Of a DNA stretch of 34,980 bases, positions 1 through 8,265 are shown piece after piece. The stretch comes from Deltaproteobacteria bacterium (GTDB taxonomy: Bacteria; Myxococcota_A; UBA9160; UBA4427). The DNA is taken from NCBI GenBank assembly GCA_011051925.1, contig DRKE01000369.1, positions 1 to 34,980 of the forward strand, in the 5' to 3' direction. The number at the start of each line of letters is the position of its first letter. The first letter of the stretch is position 1. Made by a program: the position numbers and the translations under genes. The notes beneath the pieces are model-generated. The model did no database searches and was not told the origin of the DNA. It worked only from the letters and a program-made list of their open reading frames with translations.

Positions 1-468
1 GATCATGGCGTTGAAGGCCCGACAGATCGCCCAGGTGAAGGGAATCAGATCCCGATTGTCGGCAACGGCTTCGAGGAGCCGATCCGCCGCGAAGGTATGG
101 AACGCGTCCATCGCACCCGCACACACGAACGCGAACCCGATGATCGGAAGAAACGGATCCCGGACGATCCGGTACTGGACGAGGGCGAGCATCCCGCCGA
201 AGGCCGCGAAACAGACAGCCGTCCACTCGAGGAGGGTGTGGGTGAAACTTCCTCGGAGAGCAAGATGGGCATTCTCGAATGCCGGACTCGAGAGGAGGGC
301 ATCGTCAACCGGAGCAGACGGCATCCCGAGATCGATGCCGAGCGCGATCAGGATCGCGGGAAACGCGGACAAGAAGAGCAGGATGGGCGCCCATCGTCGA
401 ACGCGGTCGTTGCTCGCCCTGCCTGCCGTCTCCATGCCCGCCCCTTCCCTTCGAATCGAGCGGATCAT
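1..468 (-). CDS. Membrane sensor protein (MASE-like N-terminus), truncated at left edge
   Basis: The minus strand carries an open frame of 156 codons from ATG at 468 that runs off the left edge without a stop. An AAGG motif lies about 5 bases before this ATG; a second in-frame ATG is at 435. The visible part is rich in membrane segments: about residues 24-42, 72-92 and 97-112. A later stretch reads AGAMDAFHTFAADRL followed by DNRDLIPFTWAICRAFNAMI. FHT plus TWA-(I/L)-(C/S)R motifs are, from memory, typical of integral-membrane sensory domains (MASE-type) at the N-terminus of hybrid histidine kinases and diguanylate cyclases. The output domain lies outside the window, so whether it is a kinase or a c-di-GMP enzyme cannot be said. 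It diverges from a c-di-GMP regulator at 729, which makes a shared signalling role plausible. Confidence 0.7.
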   Translation of the reverse strand, partial: MIRSIRREGAGMETAGRASNDRVRRWAPILLFLSAFPAILIALGIDLGMPSAPVDDALLSSPAFENAHLALRGSFTHTLLEWTAVCFAAFGGMLALVQYRIVRDPFLPIIGFAFVCAGAMDAFHTFAADRLLEAVADNRDLIPFTWAICRAFNAMI

Positions 469-599
469 GACGCCTTCGCTCGAAACGGGTCACGCCTTGC
501 CGAGGCGGATTCCCCTTCTGCCGGAGCGGCACCCCGGAAGGCCGGATTGAGCCGCTCGGCATCGGCTGGGGCATGGATCTCCGCTCTGCCCTCCCTTCT

Positions 600-617
600 C
601 TCGATCGGGGGATCGAG
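600..617. promoter_or_regulatory. Inverted repeat in divergent gap before the c-di-GMP regulator
   Basis: CTCGATC-GGGG-GATCGAG is a perfect 7-bp inverted repeat with a 4-base loop. It lies in the 260-base gap between the divergent membrane sensor (start 468) and the REC-PAS-GGDEF-EAL gene (start 729). It could be a dimeric regulator site or a hairpin in the leader. No clear -35/-10 pair is visible beside it. The rest of the gap (469-728) shows nothing I can name. Confidence 0.3.
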
Positions 618-728
618 TGAAACACCGACGATCCCGAGGACCAGCGCTGGACCCGGTCGGCGGAATCCGGGCGGCTCATGCGTTCCGCCGGTCTTGACGA
701 TCCAGCCACCTGGCACGGGGAGGTGGAC

Positions 729-2864
729 TTGAGGCTGTTGTTGGTCGAGGACGATTCGAGCACGCGTCGGATGCTCGAAGGCCTCTTTGTGGGCCAGGGC
801 TACGAAGTCACGGCCTGCCCGAATGGCGAAGCGGCCCTGGTTCGCCACGCCGAGGATCCTTTTCCCTTCATCGCGCTCGACCTCTCCCTGCCCGGCATGA
901 GCGGGCTCGAGGTCTGCAGGCTGATTCGTGCGCGCCGCGACGGGGATCGCGCCTATATTCTCGTCATCACGTCGAGTACGGCGCCGGAGCGTCTCCAGGA
1001 GACACTCGCCGCCGGAGCGAACGACTATCTCGTCAAGCCGGTCAGCCTCGACCTCCTGCATGTCCGCCTGGCCGTCGCGAATCGGCATATCCATGAAGTC
1101 GAGCGGCGTTTCACGCTGGAAGAGCAGAACACGGCGACACGATCCGAGATCAGCGACATCATCCGCTCGATTCCGGACATGCTTCTCGTTCTCGATCGAA
1201 GCGGACGGATCCTCAGGACGAACCAGAGGGTGACGGAGATCCTGGGCTACGAGCAGGACGAGCTGGTCGGCGGCTCGGCGAACCGGATCTTCGGTCCGGC
1301 CTTTGCGGAATGTTTCGCGTCGGAATCTCCGAAATGGGAGAGTCCGTTCCACAATCTCGATATCGTCCTGACGGCTCGTGACGGTCGCCAGATTTCCGTT
1401 CTCGTTTCCGGCGCGCCTCTCCGCGCGTCGACCGAAGGTTCCGGAGGTGGAATCGTCTGCATCGCCAAGGACATGAGCGAACGGAATCGTGCCGAGGAAC
1501 GCATCCGGACCCTGGCCTTCTATGATGGCCTGACCGGTCTCCCGAATCGACATCTCATGCAGGAGCGCGTTCGCGCCGCGATGGCCTCGGCGAGGAAACA
1601 CGGGCGATCGCTCGCACTGCTCTTCCTCGACCTCGATCAGTTCAAACACGTCAACGACACCCTCGGACATCAGGTGGGCGATCGGCTGCTTCGCGACGTG
1701 TCCTCCCGTCTGATCGAGAGCGTCCGGCTGACCGACACGGTCGGTCGCAACGGCGCTACGGCCCAATCGGGCACGGTATCGCGGTTCGGGGGCGACGAGT
1801 TCACGATCCTGCTCACCGATATCGACGACGCGAATGGCGCGAGCCTGGTGGCCAACCGGATCCTGTCGGCCCTGGCAGAGCCCTTCGAGGTCGACGGGCG
1901 TGAGCTCTACTCCGGAGCGAGCATCGGCATCGCCATGTTCCCAGGAGATGGCAACGACGCCGAATCCCTCCTCCAAAGCGCCGATACGGCCATGTACGAC
2001 GCCAAGAGCCAGGGACGAAGTGGTTTCCGGTTCTTCACCCAGCCGATGAACGAAGCCGCCTCGAAGCGGCTCTCGATCGAGAACCGGCTGCGACGCGCCC
2101 TCGAGCGCGACGAGTTCGCGCTCCACTTCCAGCCGCTCCAGGCTTCGCGCACGGGCGCGCTCACCGGTGCCGAAGTACTGCTGCGCTGGCATCCAACGGG
2201 CGGAAAGCCGATCTCACCGGCCGACTTCATTCCCGTGGCCGAGGAAACCGGTCTGATCGTCGCGATCGGCGAATGGGTCCTCCGCGAAGCCTGCCGGCAG
2301 GCGGCGCGCTGGAATCGCTCCGGTCACCCACCGATCCGGATCTCCGTCAACCTTTCGACACGACAGCTTCGCGACGAGGCACTCTGCGAGACGGTTTTCG
2401 ATTGTCTGCGGGAGGGCGACCTCGACCCGTCACAGCTCGAATTGGAGATCACGGAAACGGCCGTCATGCAGGAATACGAAGCCTCCATCTCGGCGCTGCG
2501 CCGACTCGCCGAAGCGGGAATCGGCCTGTGTCTCGACGATTTCGGGACTGGATACTCATCGCTGGCGTATATCCGCCGCTTCCCGATCGAACGGATCAAG
2601 ATCGATCAATCCTTCGTATCGACGATCACGGAATGCCGGGATGACGCGATCTTCTCGGCCGCGATCATCGCCATGGCTCATACCCTCGGGCTCGACGTGG
2701 TCGGTGAAGGGGTCGAGACGACCGAACAGGCCGAGCTCCTCACCGCGCAGGGATGCGACGAACTCCAGGGTTTCCTCTTCAGCCGGCCCTGCCCCGCGGC
2801 TGGATTCGAACGTCTCCTGACCGGCAGCGGGGATCCGAAACCCGACGAAGAGGGATCCGACTGA
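729..2864 (+). CDS. REC-PAS-GGDEF-EAL c-di-GMP signalling protein
   Basis: Cytoplasmic response regulator predicted to make and/or break cyclic di-GMP. In the 711-residue form the domains are: receiver (about 2-120, phospho-acceptor D51, acidic pair D8/D9, K103), PAS (about 138-253), GGDEF (about 257-430, intact GGDEF at 354-358) and EAL (about 450-695). The EAL domain has EVL in place of EAL at 482-484 and keeps DDFGTGYSSL (603-612), KID (624-626) and GEGVE, so phosphodiesterase activity is likely. An RLTD stretch at 333-336 resembles the inhibitory I-site, but about 12 extra residues separate it from GGDEF. TTG at 729 was chosen because GGGGAGG lies 5 bases upstream and the receiver begins at once (MRLLLVEDD). 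An in-frame ATG at 678 would add 17 unlikely residues. It diverges from a membrane sensor gene. Confidence 0.93.
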   Translation: MRLLLVEDDSSTRRMLEGLFVGQGYEVTACPNGEAALVRHAEDPFPFIALDLSLPGMSGLEVCRLIRARRDGDRAYILVITSSTAPERLQETLAAGANDYLVKPVSLDLLHVRLAVANRHIHEVERRFTLEEQNTATRSEISDIIRSIPDMLLVLDRSGRILRTNQRVTEILGYEQDELVGGSANRIFGPAFAECFASESPKWESPFHNLDIVLTARDGRQISVLVSGAPLRASTEGSGGGIVCIAKDMSERNRAEERIRTLAFYDGLTGLPNRHLMQERVRAAMASARKHGRSLALLFLDLDQFKHVNDTLGHQVGDRLLRDVSSRLIESVRLTDTVGRNGATAQSGTVSRFGGDEFTILLTDIDDANGASLVANRILSALAEPFEVDGRELYSGASIGIAMFPGDGNDAESLLQSADTAMYDAKSQGRSGFRFFTQPMNEAASKRLSIENRLRRALERDEFALHFQPLQASRTGALTGAEVLLRWHPTGGKPISPADFIPVAEETGLIVAIGEWVLREACRQAARWNRSGHPPIRISVNLSTRQLRDEALCETVFDCLREGDLDPSQLELEITETAVMQEYEASISALRRLAEAGIGLCLDDFGTGYSSLAYIRRFPIERIKIDQSFVSTITECRDDAIFSAAIIAMAHTLGLDVVGEGVETTEQAELLTAQGCDELQGFLFSRPCPAAGFERLLTGSGDPKPDEEGSD

Positions 2865-2878
2865 AGCGAATCGGGGCA

Positions 2879-3964
2879 TCAGCGAAGCAGACGCCTTCCT
2901 CGGCGCAGCACACGACGGAGGCGCTTGCGGAGCCGGACCGACCGGCTCTCGCCTGATTTCGGATCGATCCGGATCCGGCTGAAGGCGGCGCGTATGGCCG
3001 CCACCTCGTCTTCATCGAGCCGGGCCCCCGCGGCCGCGGCGTTGGCCGTCACCTGCTCGACGGCACTCGCACCGGCGATCACCGCCGAAACCTCGTCGCG
3101 ATGAAGCAGCACGGCGAGACAGACCTGGGCCAGCGTCATGCCCTTCGCCCTCGCAACGGGCTCCACCACGGAGCGCAGGACCTCGTTCACCCGCCGAGCG
3201 TTGTCGGGATGGAATCCCGATCGGCCCGAACGGCCGTCAAGGGGTCGCGGATCGGGACCGAGCAGCCGACCGGCCAGCAGGCCCGCGTCCAGGGGCGAAT
3301 AGGCCAGCACGCCGATGCCGGTCTCGCGAACGAGGGGGAAGATCTCGTCCTCCGCGGCGCGATGGATCAGGTTGTATTCCAGTTGATCGCTCGCCAGGCC
3401 GGGCCGGCCCGGCGCATCCAGGAATCGAATCGTCTCCTCGAGTGCGTCTGCGCGGAAATTCGAAACACCAATCGCCCGAACCTTCCCCTCGGTCACGAGT
3501 TCGACGAGCGTGCCCAGGGATTCCGCCAGAGGCGTATCGGGATCGGGATGATGGATCTGACAGAGATCGATCCGATCCGTTTCCAGTCGCGCGAGGCTTT
3601 CTTCCACATCCCGGCGGATCGATTCCGGCCGACTGTCACGCCGCACGGCGCGCCGGAGGCCAGACGCGTCCGTGAACTCGAAGAGGGTCTCGCCGTGATC
3701 GGAATCCCAGCGCAGGCCGACCTTGGTGAGGATCTCGACGCGGTCCCGCTTGCCGCGGATCGCACGACCGACCAGTCGTTCTCCCTCGCCGAAACCGTAG
3801 AGCGGAGCCGTGTCGATAGTCGTGATTCCGCGTTCGACGGCCGCCTGGATCGTCCGGATCCGGTCCGATTCGAGTTGCCTGCCCTGGGGCATCGAACCGA
3901 AAACGACTCGCGATACCTCGAGCGGCCCATGGCCCAGGACGATCCTCGGAACGTCTTCAGACAA
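2879..3964 (-). CDS. Aldo/keto reductase
   Basis: A 361-residue NAD(P)H-dependent oxidoreductase of the AKR (TIM-barrel) superfamily. The catalytic tetrad is visible: D51 and Y56 in DTAPLYG, K81 in TKVG, and H138 in QIHHPD. GVSNF follows in the usual place. The C-terminal tail is very arginine-rich (RLRKRLRRVLRRGRRLLR), which is odd for the family. The start is TTG at 3964 with only a weak upstream purine match; an in-frame CTG at 3979 is an alternative that would overlap the preceding gene. It lies 11 bases downstream of the amidohydrolase gene on the same strand, so the two are probably co-transcribed. The substrate is unknown. Its 3' end is 14 bases from the convergent c-di-GMP gene. Confidence 0.9.
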   Translation of the reverse strand: MSEDVPRIVLGHGPLEVSRVVFGSMPQGRQLESDRIRTIQAAVERGITTIDTAPLYGFGEGERLVGRAIRGKRDRVEILTKVGLRWDSDHGETLFEFTDASGLRRAVRRDSRPESIRRDVEESLARLETDRIDLCQIHHPDPDTPLAESLGTLVELVTEGKVRAIGVSNFRADALEETIRFLDAPGRPGLASDQLEYNLIHRAAEDEIFPLVRETGIGVLAYSPLDAGLLAGRLLGPDPRPLDGRSGRSGFHPDNARRVNEVLRSVVEPVARAKGMTLAQVCLAVLLHRDEVSAVIAGASAVEQVTANAAAAGARLDEDEVAAIRAAFSRIRIDPKSGESRSVRLRKRLRRVLRRGRRLLR

Positions 3965-3975
3965 GACCGTTCGAC

Positions 3976-5733
3976 TCAGCCCTCGAAGCCACGCTGGGCA
4001 CCCCGGATCAACTGGCCTGGCAATGCTCCCGTCGCCTCGCCGTTCTCGAAAACGACCTGCCCGGACACGATCGTCGCCGAATAGCCCTTCGCCCCCTGGT
4101 AGAGGCGCCGTCCCGAAGCGGGAAAATCATGGCGCATGTGAGGAGCGCCGAGACCGAGGTTCTCGAAATCGATGACGTTCACGTCGGCCTTCAAGCCGGG
4201 CCGGAGGATGCCACGATCATGCAGACCGTACTGATGGGCGGTATCGGCCGTCTGCCGGCGAACGATGAACTCGAGTGGCATCCGATCGCCGCGGGTGCGA
4301 TCCCGCACCCAATGCATCAGCATGAACGTCGGCGTTCCCGCATCACAGATCGCGCCGCAATGGGCACCGCCGTCCGCCAGACTCAATCCCGTCTGTGGGT
4401 GGAGCATCGTCTCCTCGATCGCATCGAAGCGATTCGTCCCGTATCCGAAGAGCGGGAAATAGATGAGCCCCTGGCCTTCCTGGTCCATCATCGCGTCGTA
4501 CACGATCTCGGCCGGCGTCCGACCCGTCGATTCCACCTGGCCCGCCACCGAACTCGAGGGGTCGGGTTCGTAGTCGTGTCCGCCCCCCATCGGATACATC
4601 TTGTAGGTCGCGGCCGTCAGGAATTGCAGGAAGACGGCAGGGATCGGTGCGTTCCTGGGCAGCGCATCGGTCCGCAGCTCGCCACCCTCGAGCAACCGGG
4701 CCTTCACCTCGGGTCTGCGCAGCTGCTCGAGGCGCTCCTTGATCGGAAGCCTCATCAACTTCACGTATTCGGGATGCCCGAGGAAGGGATGGACGCTCGT
4801 TTCCCAACCCATGAGGACGCCGACCGGCCGTCCCGAGAACTGGCCACGGAGATTCGTGATCCCTTCGGCCCGCGCCTCGTCGAGTCCACGCAGCGCCTCC
4901 TTGTAGAGGTCGGGCGCTTCGTCGATCTGCTGGAGGTTGAAGGTCACCATGCGACCCGTCTCCCGGGCCAGCTCCTTCATCCATGCCATCTCGTTCGGAA
5001 CTTCGCGATGGGTCAGGCTCATCTGGAAGACGCCTGCATTCTCCCTGGCGAGCGCGGCGCCGATTCCGAAGAGTTCGTCCCGCTCGGCAAAGGTTCCCGG
5101 AACCGGATCTCCTTTCAGCGTGTTGTGCATCTCCGTGCGGGAGGTCGAGAATCCCAGCGCTCCGGCGCGGATGGCCTCGCCGACGATTTCCTGCATGCGT
5201 GCGATGTCCTCGGCCGTCGCCGCCTCGTTGTCGATCCCGCGCTGACCCATCACGTAGGCCCTGAGGGCGCAATGCGGAACCTGGAGGCCGTAATCGATCG
5301 CATGTTCCCGCCGCTCGAGGGCCTCCATGAATTCAGGGAACGTCTCCCATTCCCATTGGATTCCCTCGTGCATGGCCGATCCGGGGATATCCTCGACCGC
5401 CTCCATCAGATCGATCAATTCATCCCGCAGGGACTCCCGGACGGGGGCGAATCCGACGCCACAATTGCCAAGCACGACCGTCGTGACGCCATGCTCCGAA
5501 GAGGGGGAGAACATCGGGTCCCAGGTCGCCTGGGCGTCGTAGTGTGCATGGATGTCGACCCAGCCGGGCGTCACGAGTTGGCCGTCCGCATCGATCTCCC
5601 GATGTCCCGTCCCGACATCGTCGCCAACCGCCGTGATGCGATCGCCGTCGATGGCGAGGTCTCCGCGTCGGGGGGCACTCCCCGTTCCGTCCACGAGGGT
5701 TCCCCCCCGGATGACCAGATCGTGTTCACTCAT
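3976..5733 (-). CDS. N-acyl-D-amino-acid deacylase family amidohydrolase
   Basis: A 585-residue metal-dependent amidohydrolase. The N-terminal beta-sandwich (DLVIRGGTLVDGTG) leads to the metal motif DIHAHYDAQ (H62, H64). C91 in GNCGVGFAP matches the metal-bridging cysteine of D-aminoacylases. A possible histidine ligand is H242 (THREVP), and a conserved aspartate is D454 (LADGGAH). The C-terminus returns to the sandwich with LRPGLKADVNVIDFENLGLG. The family removes acyl groups from N-acyl-D-amino acids, but many distant members have unknown amide substrates. Length is slightly above the classical D-aminoacylases. The ATG start has GAGGAG a few bases upstream. It lies between a tetR gene (66 bases upstream) and an aldo/keto reductase (11 bases downstream), so a small catabolic unit is likely. 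Confidence 0.92.
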   Translation of the reverse strand: MSEHDLVIRGGTLVDGTGSAPRRGDLAIDGDRITAVGDDVGTGHREIDADGQLVTPGWVDIHAHYDAQATWDPMFSPSSEHGVTTVVLGNCGVGFAPVRESLRDELIDLMEAVEDIPGSAMHEGIQWEWETFPEFMEALERREHAIDYGLQVPHCALRAYVMGQRGIDNEAATAEDIARMQEIVGEAIRAGALGFSTSRTEMHNTLKGDPVPGTFAERDELFGIGAALARENAGVFQMSLTHREVPNEMAWMKELARETGRMVTFNLQQIDEAPDLYKEALRGLDEARAEGITNLRGQFSGRPVGVLMGWETSVHPFLGHPEYVKLMRLPIKERLEQLRRPEVKARLLEGGELRTDALPRNAPIPAVFLQFLTAATYKMYPMGGGHDYEPDPSSSVAGQVESTGRTPAEIVYDAMMDQEGQGLIYFPLFGYGTNRFDAIEETMLHPQTGLSLADGGAHCGAICDAGTPTFMLMHWVRDRTRGDRMPLEFIVRRQTADTAHQYGLHDRGILRPGLKADVNVIDFENLGLGAPHMRHDFPASGRRLYQGAKGYSATIVSGQVVFENGEATGALPGQLIRGAQRGFEG

Positions 5734-5799
5734 GGTGTCGCTCCTCTTCGCGGCGGGAACTCGCTTCGGTTCCCGTCGGTCTTCACGTCGCCCGGACGC

Positions 5800-6585
5800 T
5801 CATTCGTCGGACGTCAACAGGGAATCGAGCGCCGACTCCGGAGAGGCGGCGAAGGCTTCGGAAAGCGCGAGCTCGACGACCCGGTCGACCGCCCGGGCGC
5901 GAGCCCCCCAACCGACCAGCAACGTCGCGAGCAGGCCTCGCGCGATCCGGGTCGAGTCGATGCGAGCGGTCGCGTGGCGAGCCAGCTTGCGAGTCTGGAC
6001 CACGCCCTGCAGGCTCGCCCAGATGGTCACCGCGCGCCCACTCTCGTCGCCGGGCCCGAGAGCCCCGCAATCCTGCGCGATCCGCAACCGTGATGCCAGA
6101 TCCGAAAGCGCCGACCAGGCCATCTCGAAGACCCGCGCCGCCTCGTGATCCGAAAGTGTGTACTCCGGCGCGCTGAGATCCGTCGAGAGAATGCCGAATT
6201 CGACAGGCGAACTTCGCGAGAACTCCTCGAAGACGAAGGCGGAAACCGTCACGTCGAGCAGGGCCCTTTCCTGCTCGGAGAGCCGGATCCGTCTGGCATG
6301 GTCCTCGGCGAGACCGACCCTCGCCCGCGTCGTCTCCGCGAGCGCCGAGATGATCGCCCTCTGCAGCTCGGCGACGAGCGCGTCCTTCGACGGGAAATAG
6401 CGGTAGAGCGCCGCACTGGTCACACCCTGGCGTTCCGCCAGGCGTTTCAGCGTCAGGGCGTCCCGCCCTTCGGCCGTGACGATCTCGAGGGCGATGCGCA
6501 GGATCTCCCGGATCCTGGCCTGACGCTTGCGCGCCACGTGCGGACTGTGACGTGCCTCGGCGAGATCGTATACTTCATGAACCAT
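5800..6585 (-). CDS. TetR/AcrR-family transcriptional regulator
   Basis: A 261-residue repressor-type protein. The N-terminal helix-turn-helix occupies about residues 25-70, with LKRLAERQGVTSAALYRYF as the recognition unit followed by PSKDALVAEL, the standard TetR signature. The C-terminal ligand-binding half is helical and has no ligand I can name. The frame is open far upstream, but MVHEVYDL at 6585 is the sensible start. There is no Shine-Dalgarno sequence before it. Instead a promoter (TTGTCA-17-TACTTT) ends 6 bases before the ATG, which suggests a leaderless transcript. A 14-base palindrome sits inside that promoter, so autorepression is likely. It is followed by an amidohydrolase and an aldo/keto reductase on the same strand and diverges from a methyltransferase operon. 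Confidence 0.92.
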   Translation of the reverse strand: MVHEVYDLAEARHSPHVARKRQARIREILRIALEIVTAEGRDALTLKRLAERQGVTSAALYRYFPSKDALVAELQRAIISALAETTRARVGLAEDHARRIRLSEQERALLDVTVSAFVFEEFSRSSPVEFGILSTDLSAPEYTLSDHEAARVFEMAWSALSDLASRLRIAQDCGALGPGDESGRAVTIWASLQGVVQTRKLARHATARIDSTRIARGLLATLLVGWGARARAVDRVVELALSEAFAASPESALDSLLTSDE

Positions 6586-6591
6586 CCAAAA

Positions 6592-6620
6592 AAAGTAAAC
6601 TAGATTCACGAATCTGACAA
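6592..6620 (-). promoter_or_regulatory. Predicted sigma70-type promoter of the tetR gene
   Basis: On the minus strand, TTGTCA (6620-6615) and TACTTT (6597-6592) are separated by exactly 17 bases. The expected start of transcription falls at or next to the ATG at 6585, so the mRNA would be leaderless. This agrees with the lack of a ribosome-binding site. The spacer contains the palindrome AGATTC-GT-GAATCT. The segment is one of the few AT-rich patches in the window. Confidence 0.55.
6602..6615. promoter_or_regulatory. Candidate TetR operator palindrome
   Basis: AGATTC-AC-GAATCT is a perfect 6-bp inverted repeat with a 2-base centre. It lies between the divergent tetR and methyltransferase genes, fills most of the spacer of the predicted tetR promoter, and overlaps the -35 box of the predicted methyltransferase promoter. 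TetR-family dimers bind such palindromes, and genes divergent to a tetR are commonly its targets. Binding of this particular protein here is inference. Confidence 0.55.
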
Positions 6621-6642
6621 GCGGCCCGGGCGCCTCTCTACA
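6614..6642 (+). promoter_or_regulatory. Predicted promoter of the methyltransferase-DsrE-rhodanese genes
   Basis: CTGACA (6614-6619) and TCTACA (6637-6642) are separated by 17 bases and face the methyltransferase gene. The predicted start near 6649 would leave a leader of about 70 bases. The -35 box overlaps the last two bases of the candidate operator at 6602-6615, so one bound dimer could block both divergent promoters. The -10 match is imperfect. Confidence 0.4.
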
Positions 6643-6718
6643 GGGACATCGCAGCGGGACGCATGGCGGCCCCCGTTCCCCCATGGTACCTGTGGCGACC
6701 GACCAGCGGGGGATCGAC

Positions 6719-7591
6719 ATGACACAGCGGGCGGAAGACGGGCCGAATGCCCAGCAGGCCGAATACTGGAACGACGTCTCGGGGCGCCGATGGGTCGAGA
6801 TGGGAGACGTGATCGACGCCCAGATCGCCCCGCTCGGCCGGACCGCCATGGAACGCGCGGGGATCGAACCCGGGGAGCGGATCGTGGACGTCGGCTGCGG
6901 CTGCGGCCAGACCACCCTCGAGCTGGCTGCTCGCGTTGGCGAAAAGGGTCGCGTGCTCGGACTCGATATTTCGCAGCCGATGCTCGAGAGCGCCCGCGAC
7001 CGGGCGGCTCGCGAGGGCACGAAACAGGTCAGCTTCGAGCAAGCCGATGCACAGACCCACGAATTCGAGGCCGGGACCTTCGATCTCCTCTTTTCCCGAT
7101 TCGGCGTGATGTTCTTCTCGTCACCGGCCGAAGCCTTCGCGAACCTGCGCTCGGCCCTTCGTCCGGGCGGGCGCCTGACGTTCATCGCCTGGCAGGAACC
7201 GAACAAGAATCCCTGGATGATCCTCCCCGCGATGGCCGCCTTCAAGCATCTTCCCGCGCCGGAATCTCCTCCCGATCCGACCGCACCGGGCCCCTTCGCT
7301 TTCGCGGACCCGGAGCGCGTCGAGGGCATCCTTCGCGAAGCCGGTTTCCAGGACGTCGGACTCGAGGCGCTGGAACGCGATCTGCTCGTCGGAGGAGGTC
7401 GTCCACTCGACGAGACGGTCGAGTTCCTCGCCCAGCTCGGTCCGGCCGGAGCCGCGCTTCGCGAGGCCAGCCCCGAACTCCGACAGACGGTCATGCGGGA
7501 GATCCACGATGCGATCACGTCCTATCAGGTCGACGACGGCATTCGGATGCCGAGCGCGACCTGGATCGCGAGTGCAAGGAACCCCGGATGA
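6719..7591 (+). CDS. Class I SAM-dependent methyltransferase
   Basis: A 290-residue cytosolic methyltransferase of the Methyltransf_11/UbiE-like type. Motif I is VDVGCGCGQT (56-65), the post-I acidic loop is GLDISQ (from 81), and FDLLFSRFGVMFF corresponds to the motif that ends the SAM fold. The opening AQQAEYWNDVSGRRWVE is common in a group of small-molecule methyltransferases of unknown substrate. The ATG at 6719 was chosen because GCGGGGGA lies just upstream; an in-frame ATG at 6683 would add 12 residues not typical of the family. The stop overlaps the next start (ATGA), so translation is coupled to the DsrE-like gene. It is divergent from tetR and probably controlled by it. Confidence 0.9.
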   Translation: MTQRAEDGPNAQQAEYWNDVSGRRWVEMGDVIDAQIAPLGRTAMERAGIEPGERIVDVGCGCGQTTLELAARVGEKGRVLGLDISQPMLESARDRAAREGTKQVSFEQADAQTHEFEAGTFDLLFSRFGVMFFSSPAEAFANLRSALRPGGRLTFIAWQEPNKNPWMILPAMAAFKHLPAPESPPDPTAPGPFAFADPERVEGILREAGFQDVGLEALERDLLVGGGRPLDETVEFLAQLGPAGAALREASPELRQTVMREIHDAITSYQVDDGIRMPSATWIASARNPG

Positions 7592-8148
7592 ATCGACTCT
7601 TTCCCTCCCCGACCCCACGGAGAACCACAACCATGTCCGCTCGTCTCTTCCGGCCGCTCGTCCCCCTTCTCCTCCTCACCTTGATGATCTCGACCCTGGC
7701 GTCGGGTTCCGCCTCTGCCGAGAGCAAACCCGACAATTCCGCCGCCCTGGACGGCGTGAAGCGAACGAAGGCCGTCTTCCTGATCCGATTCGACGAACCC
7801 GGTCGAACGGGTTCCTTCATGAAGGCCATCCTCGCGACCGACAAGGGGCTGGAAGAGGAGGGGGTCGAATCCGACATGGTGGTCGTCTTCATCGGCAAGG
7901 CCGTCCGGTTCCTGACGACGACCCCCGACGCGGAGATCGCCCGGGAACACGGCAAGGCGCTGGAGACGATCGCCGAGACCGCCAGGGACCTGAAGTCCCG
8001 CGGAATCCGCATGGAGGTCTGCGGTGCGGCGACGAAGCGCTTCGGCGTCGACAACGCGACGATCCTCGATGAAATGGATGTCGTCGGCAACGGATTCATC
8101 TCCCTGATCGGTTGGCAGACACAGGGCTATGTTCCCATGACCTTCTGA
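7588..8148 (+). CDS. Exported DsrE-family protein
   Basis: The mature part resembles the DsrE/DsrF/TusD sulfur-relay fold: a first strand KAVFLIRF, then a helix containing FMKAILATDKGLEEEG, then DMVVVFIGKAVRFL, and a cysteine near the C-terminus (C145 in MEVCGAATKRFGV) where family members carry their sulfur-handling residue. Unlike most DsrE proteins it starts with a signal peptide (a run of leucines, then LASGSASA before ES), so it is predicted to be periplasmic. The ATG at 7588 overlaps the methyltransferase stop and has AAGGA 7 bases upstream. A second ATG at 7633 gives a more usual signal-peptide length. A rhodanese gene follows, which points to a sulfur-transfer pair, although they would lie in different compartments. 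Confidence 0.8.
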   Translation: MNRLFPSPTPRRTTTMSARLFRPLVPLLLLTLMISTLASGSASAESKPDNSAALDGVKRTKAVFLIRFDEPGRTGSFMKAILATDKGLEEEGVESDMVVVFIGKAVRFLTTTPDAEIAREHGKALETIAETARDLKSRGIRMEVCGAATKRFGVDNATILDEMDVVGNGFISLIGWQTQGYVPMTF

Positions 8149-8220
8149 ATGGACGGGAACGCGACGATCGGGCACGGTCCCGATCGGCACCCGGCGGCCT
8201 GGAATCCCGCCAGGACGCGC

Positions 8221-8261
8221 GAAGAAAAAGAAGAGCAAGGAAGAAGGAAAGAAGAAAGGAG
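8221..8261 (+). other. Homopurine tract ahead of the rhodanese gene
   Basis: Forty of 41 bases are A or G (the one exception is C at 8236). The tract holds several Shine-Dalgarno-like units in a row and ends in AAAGGAG, 4-5 bases before the rhodanese ATG. It is strikingly different in composition from its surroundings. It could enhance translation, act as an RNA-binding or triplex-forming site, or be a neutral low-complexity stretch. The coding frame remains open through it from an ATG at 8149, but the encoded charged string does not look like a protein domain. Confidence 0.5.
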
Positions 8262-8265
8262 CCCC

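Noticed and set aside
678..728. ATG at 678 as the start of the c-di-GMP regulator
   Set aside because: It adds 17 residues before the receiver domain and has a poor binding site, while TTG at 729 has GGGGAGG 5 bases upstream.
465..2192. Long minus-strand open frame antisense to the c-di-GMP gene
   Set aside because: Its translation has no domain and is Arg/Glu-rich. It arises from the G/C bias at third positions of the real gene on the plus strand.
4129..6093. Long plus-strand frame antisense to the amidohydrolase and tetR genes
   Set aside because: No recognisable domain, His/Arg-rich, and it spans two clear genes and their gap on the other strand.
8149..8265. ATG at 8149 as the rhodanese start
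   Set aside because: It would encode a 39-residue charged, low-complexity leader. The start at 8266 has AAAGGAG and fits the family.
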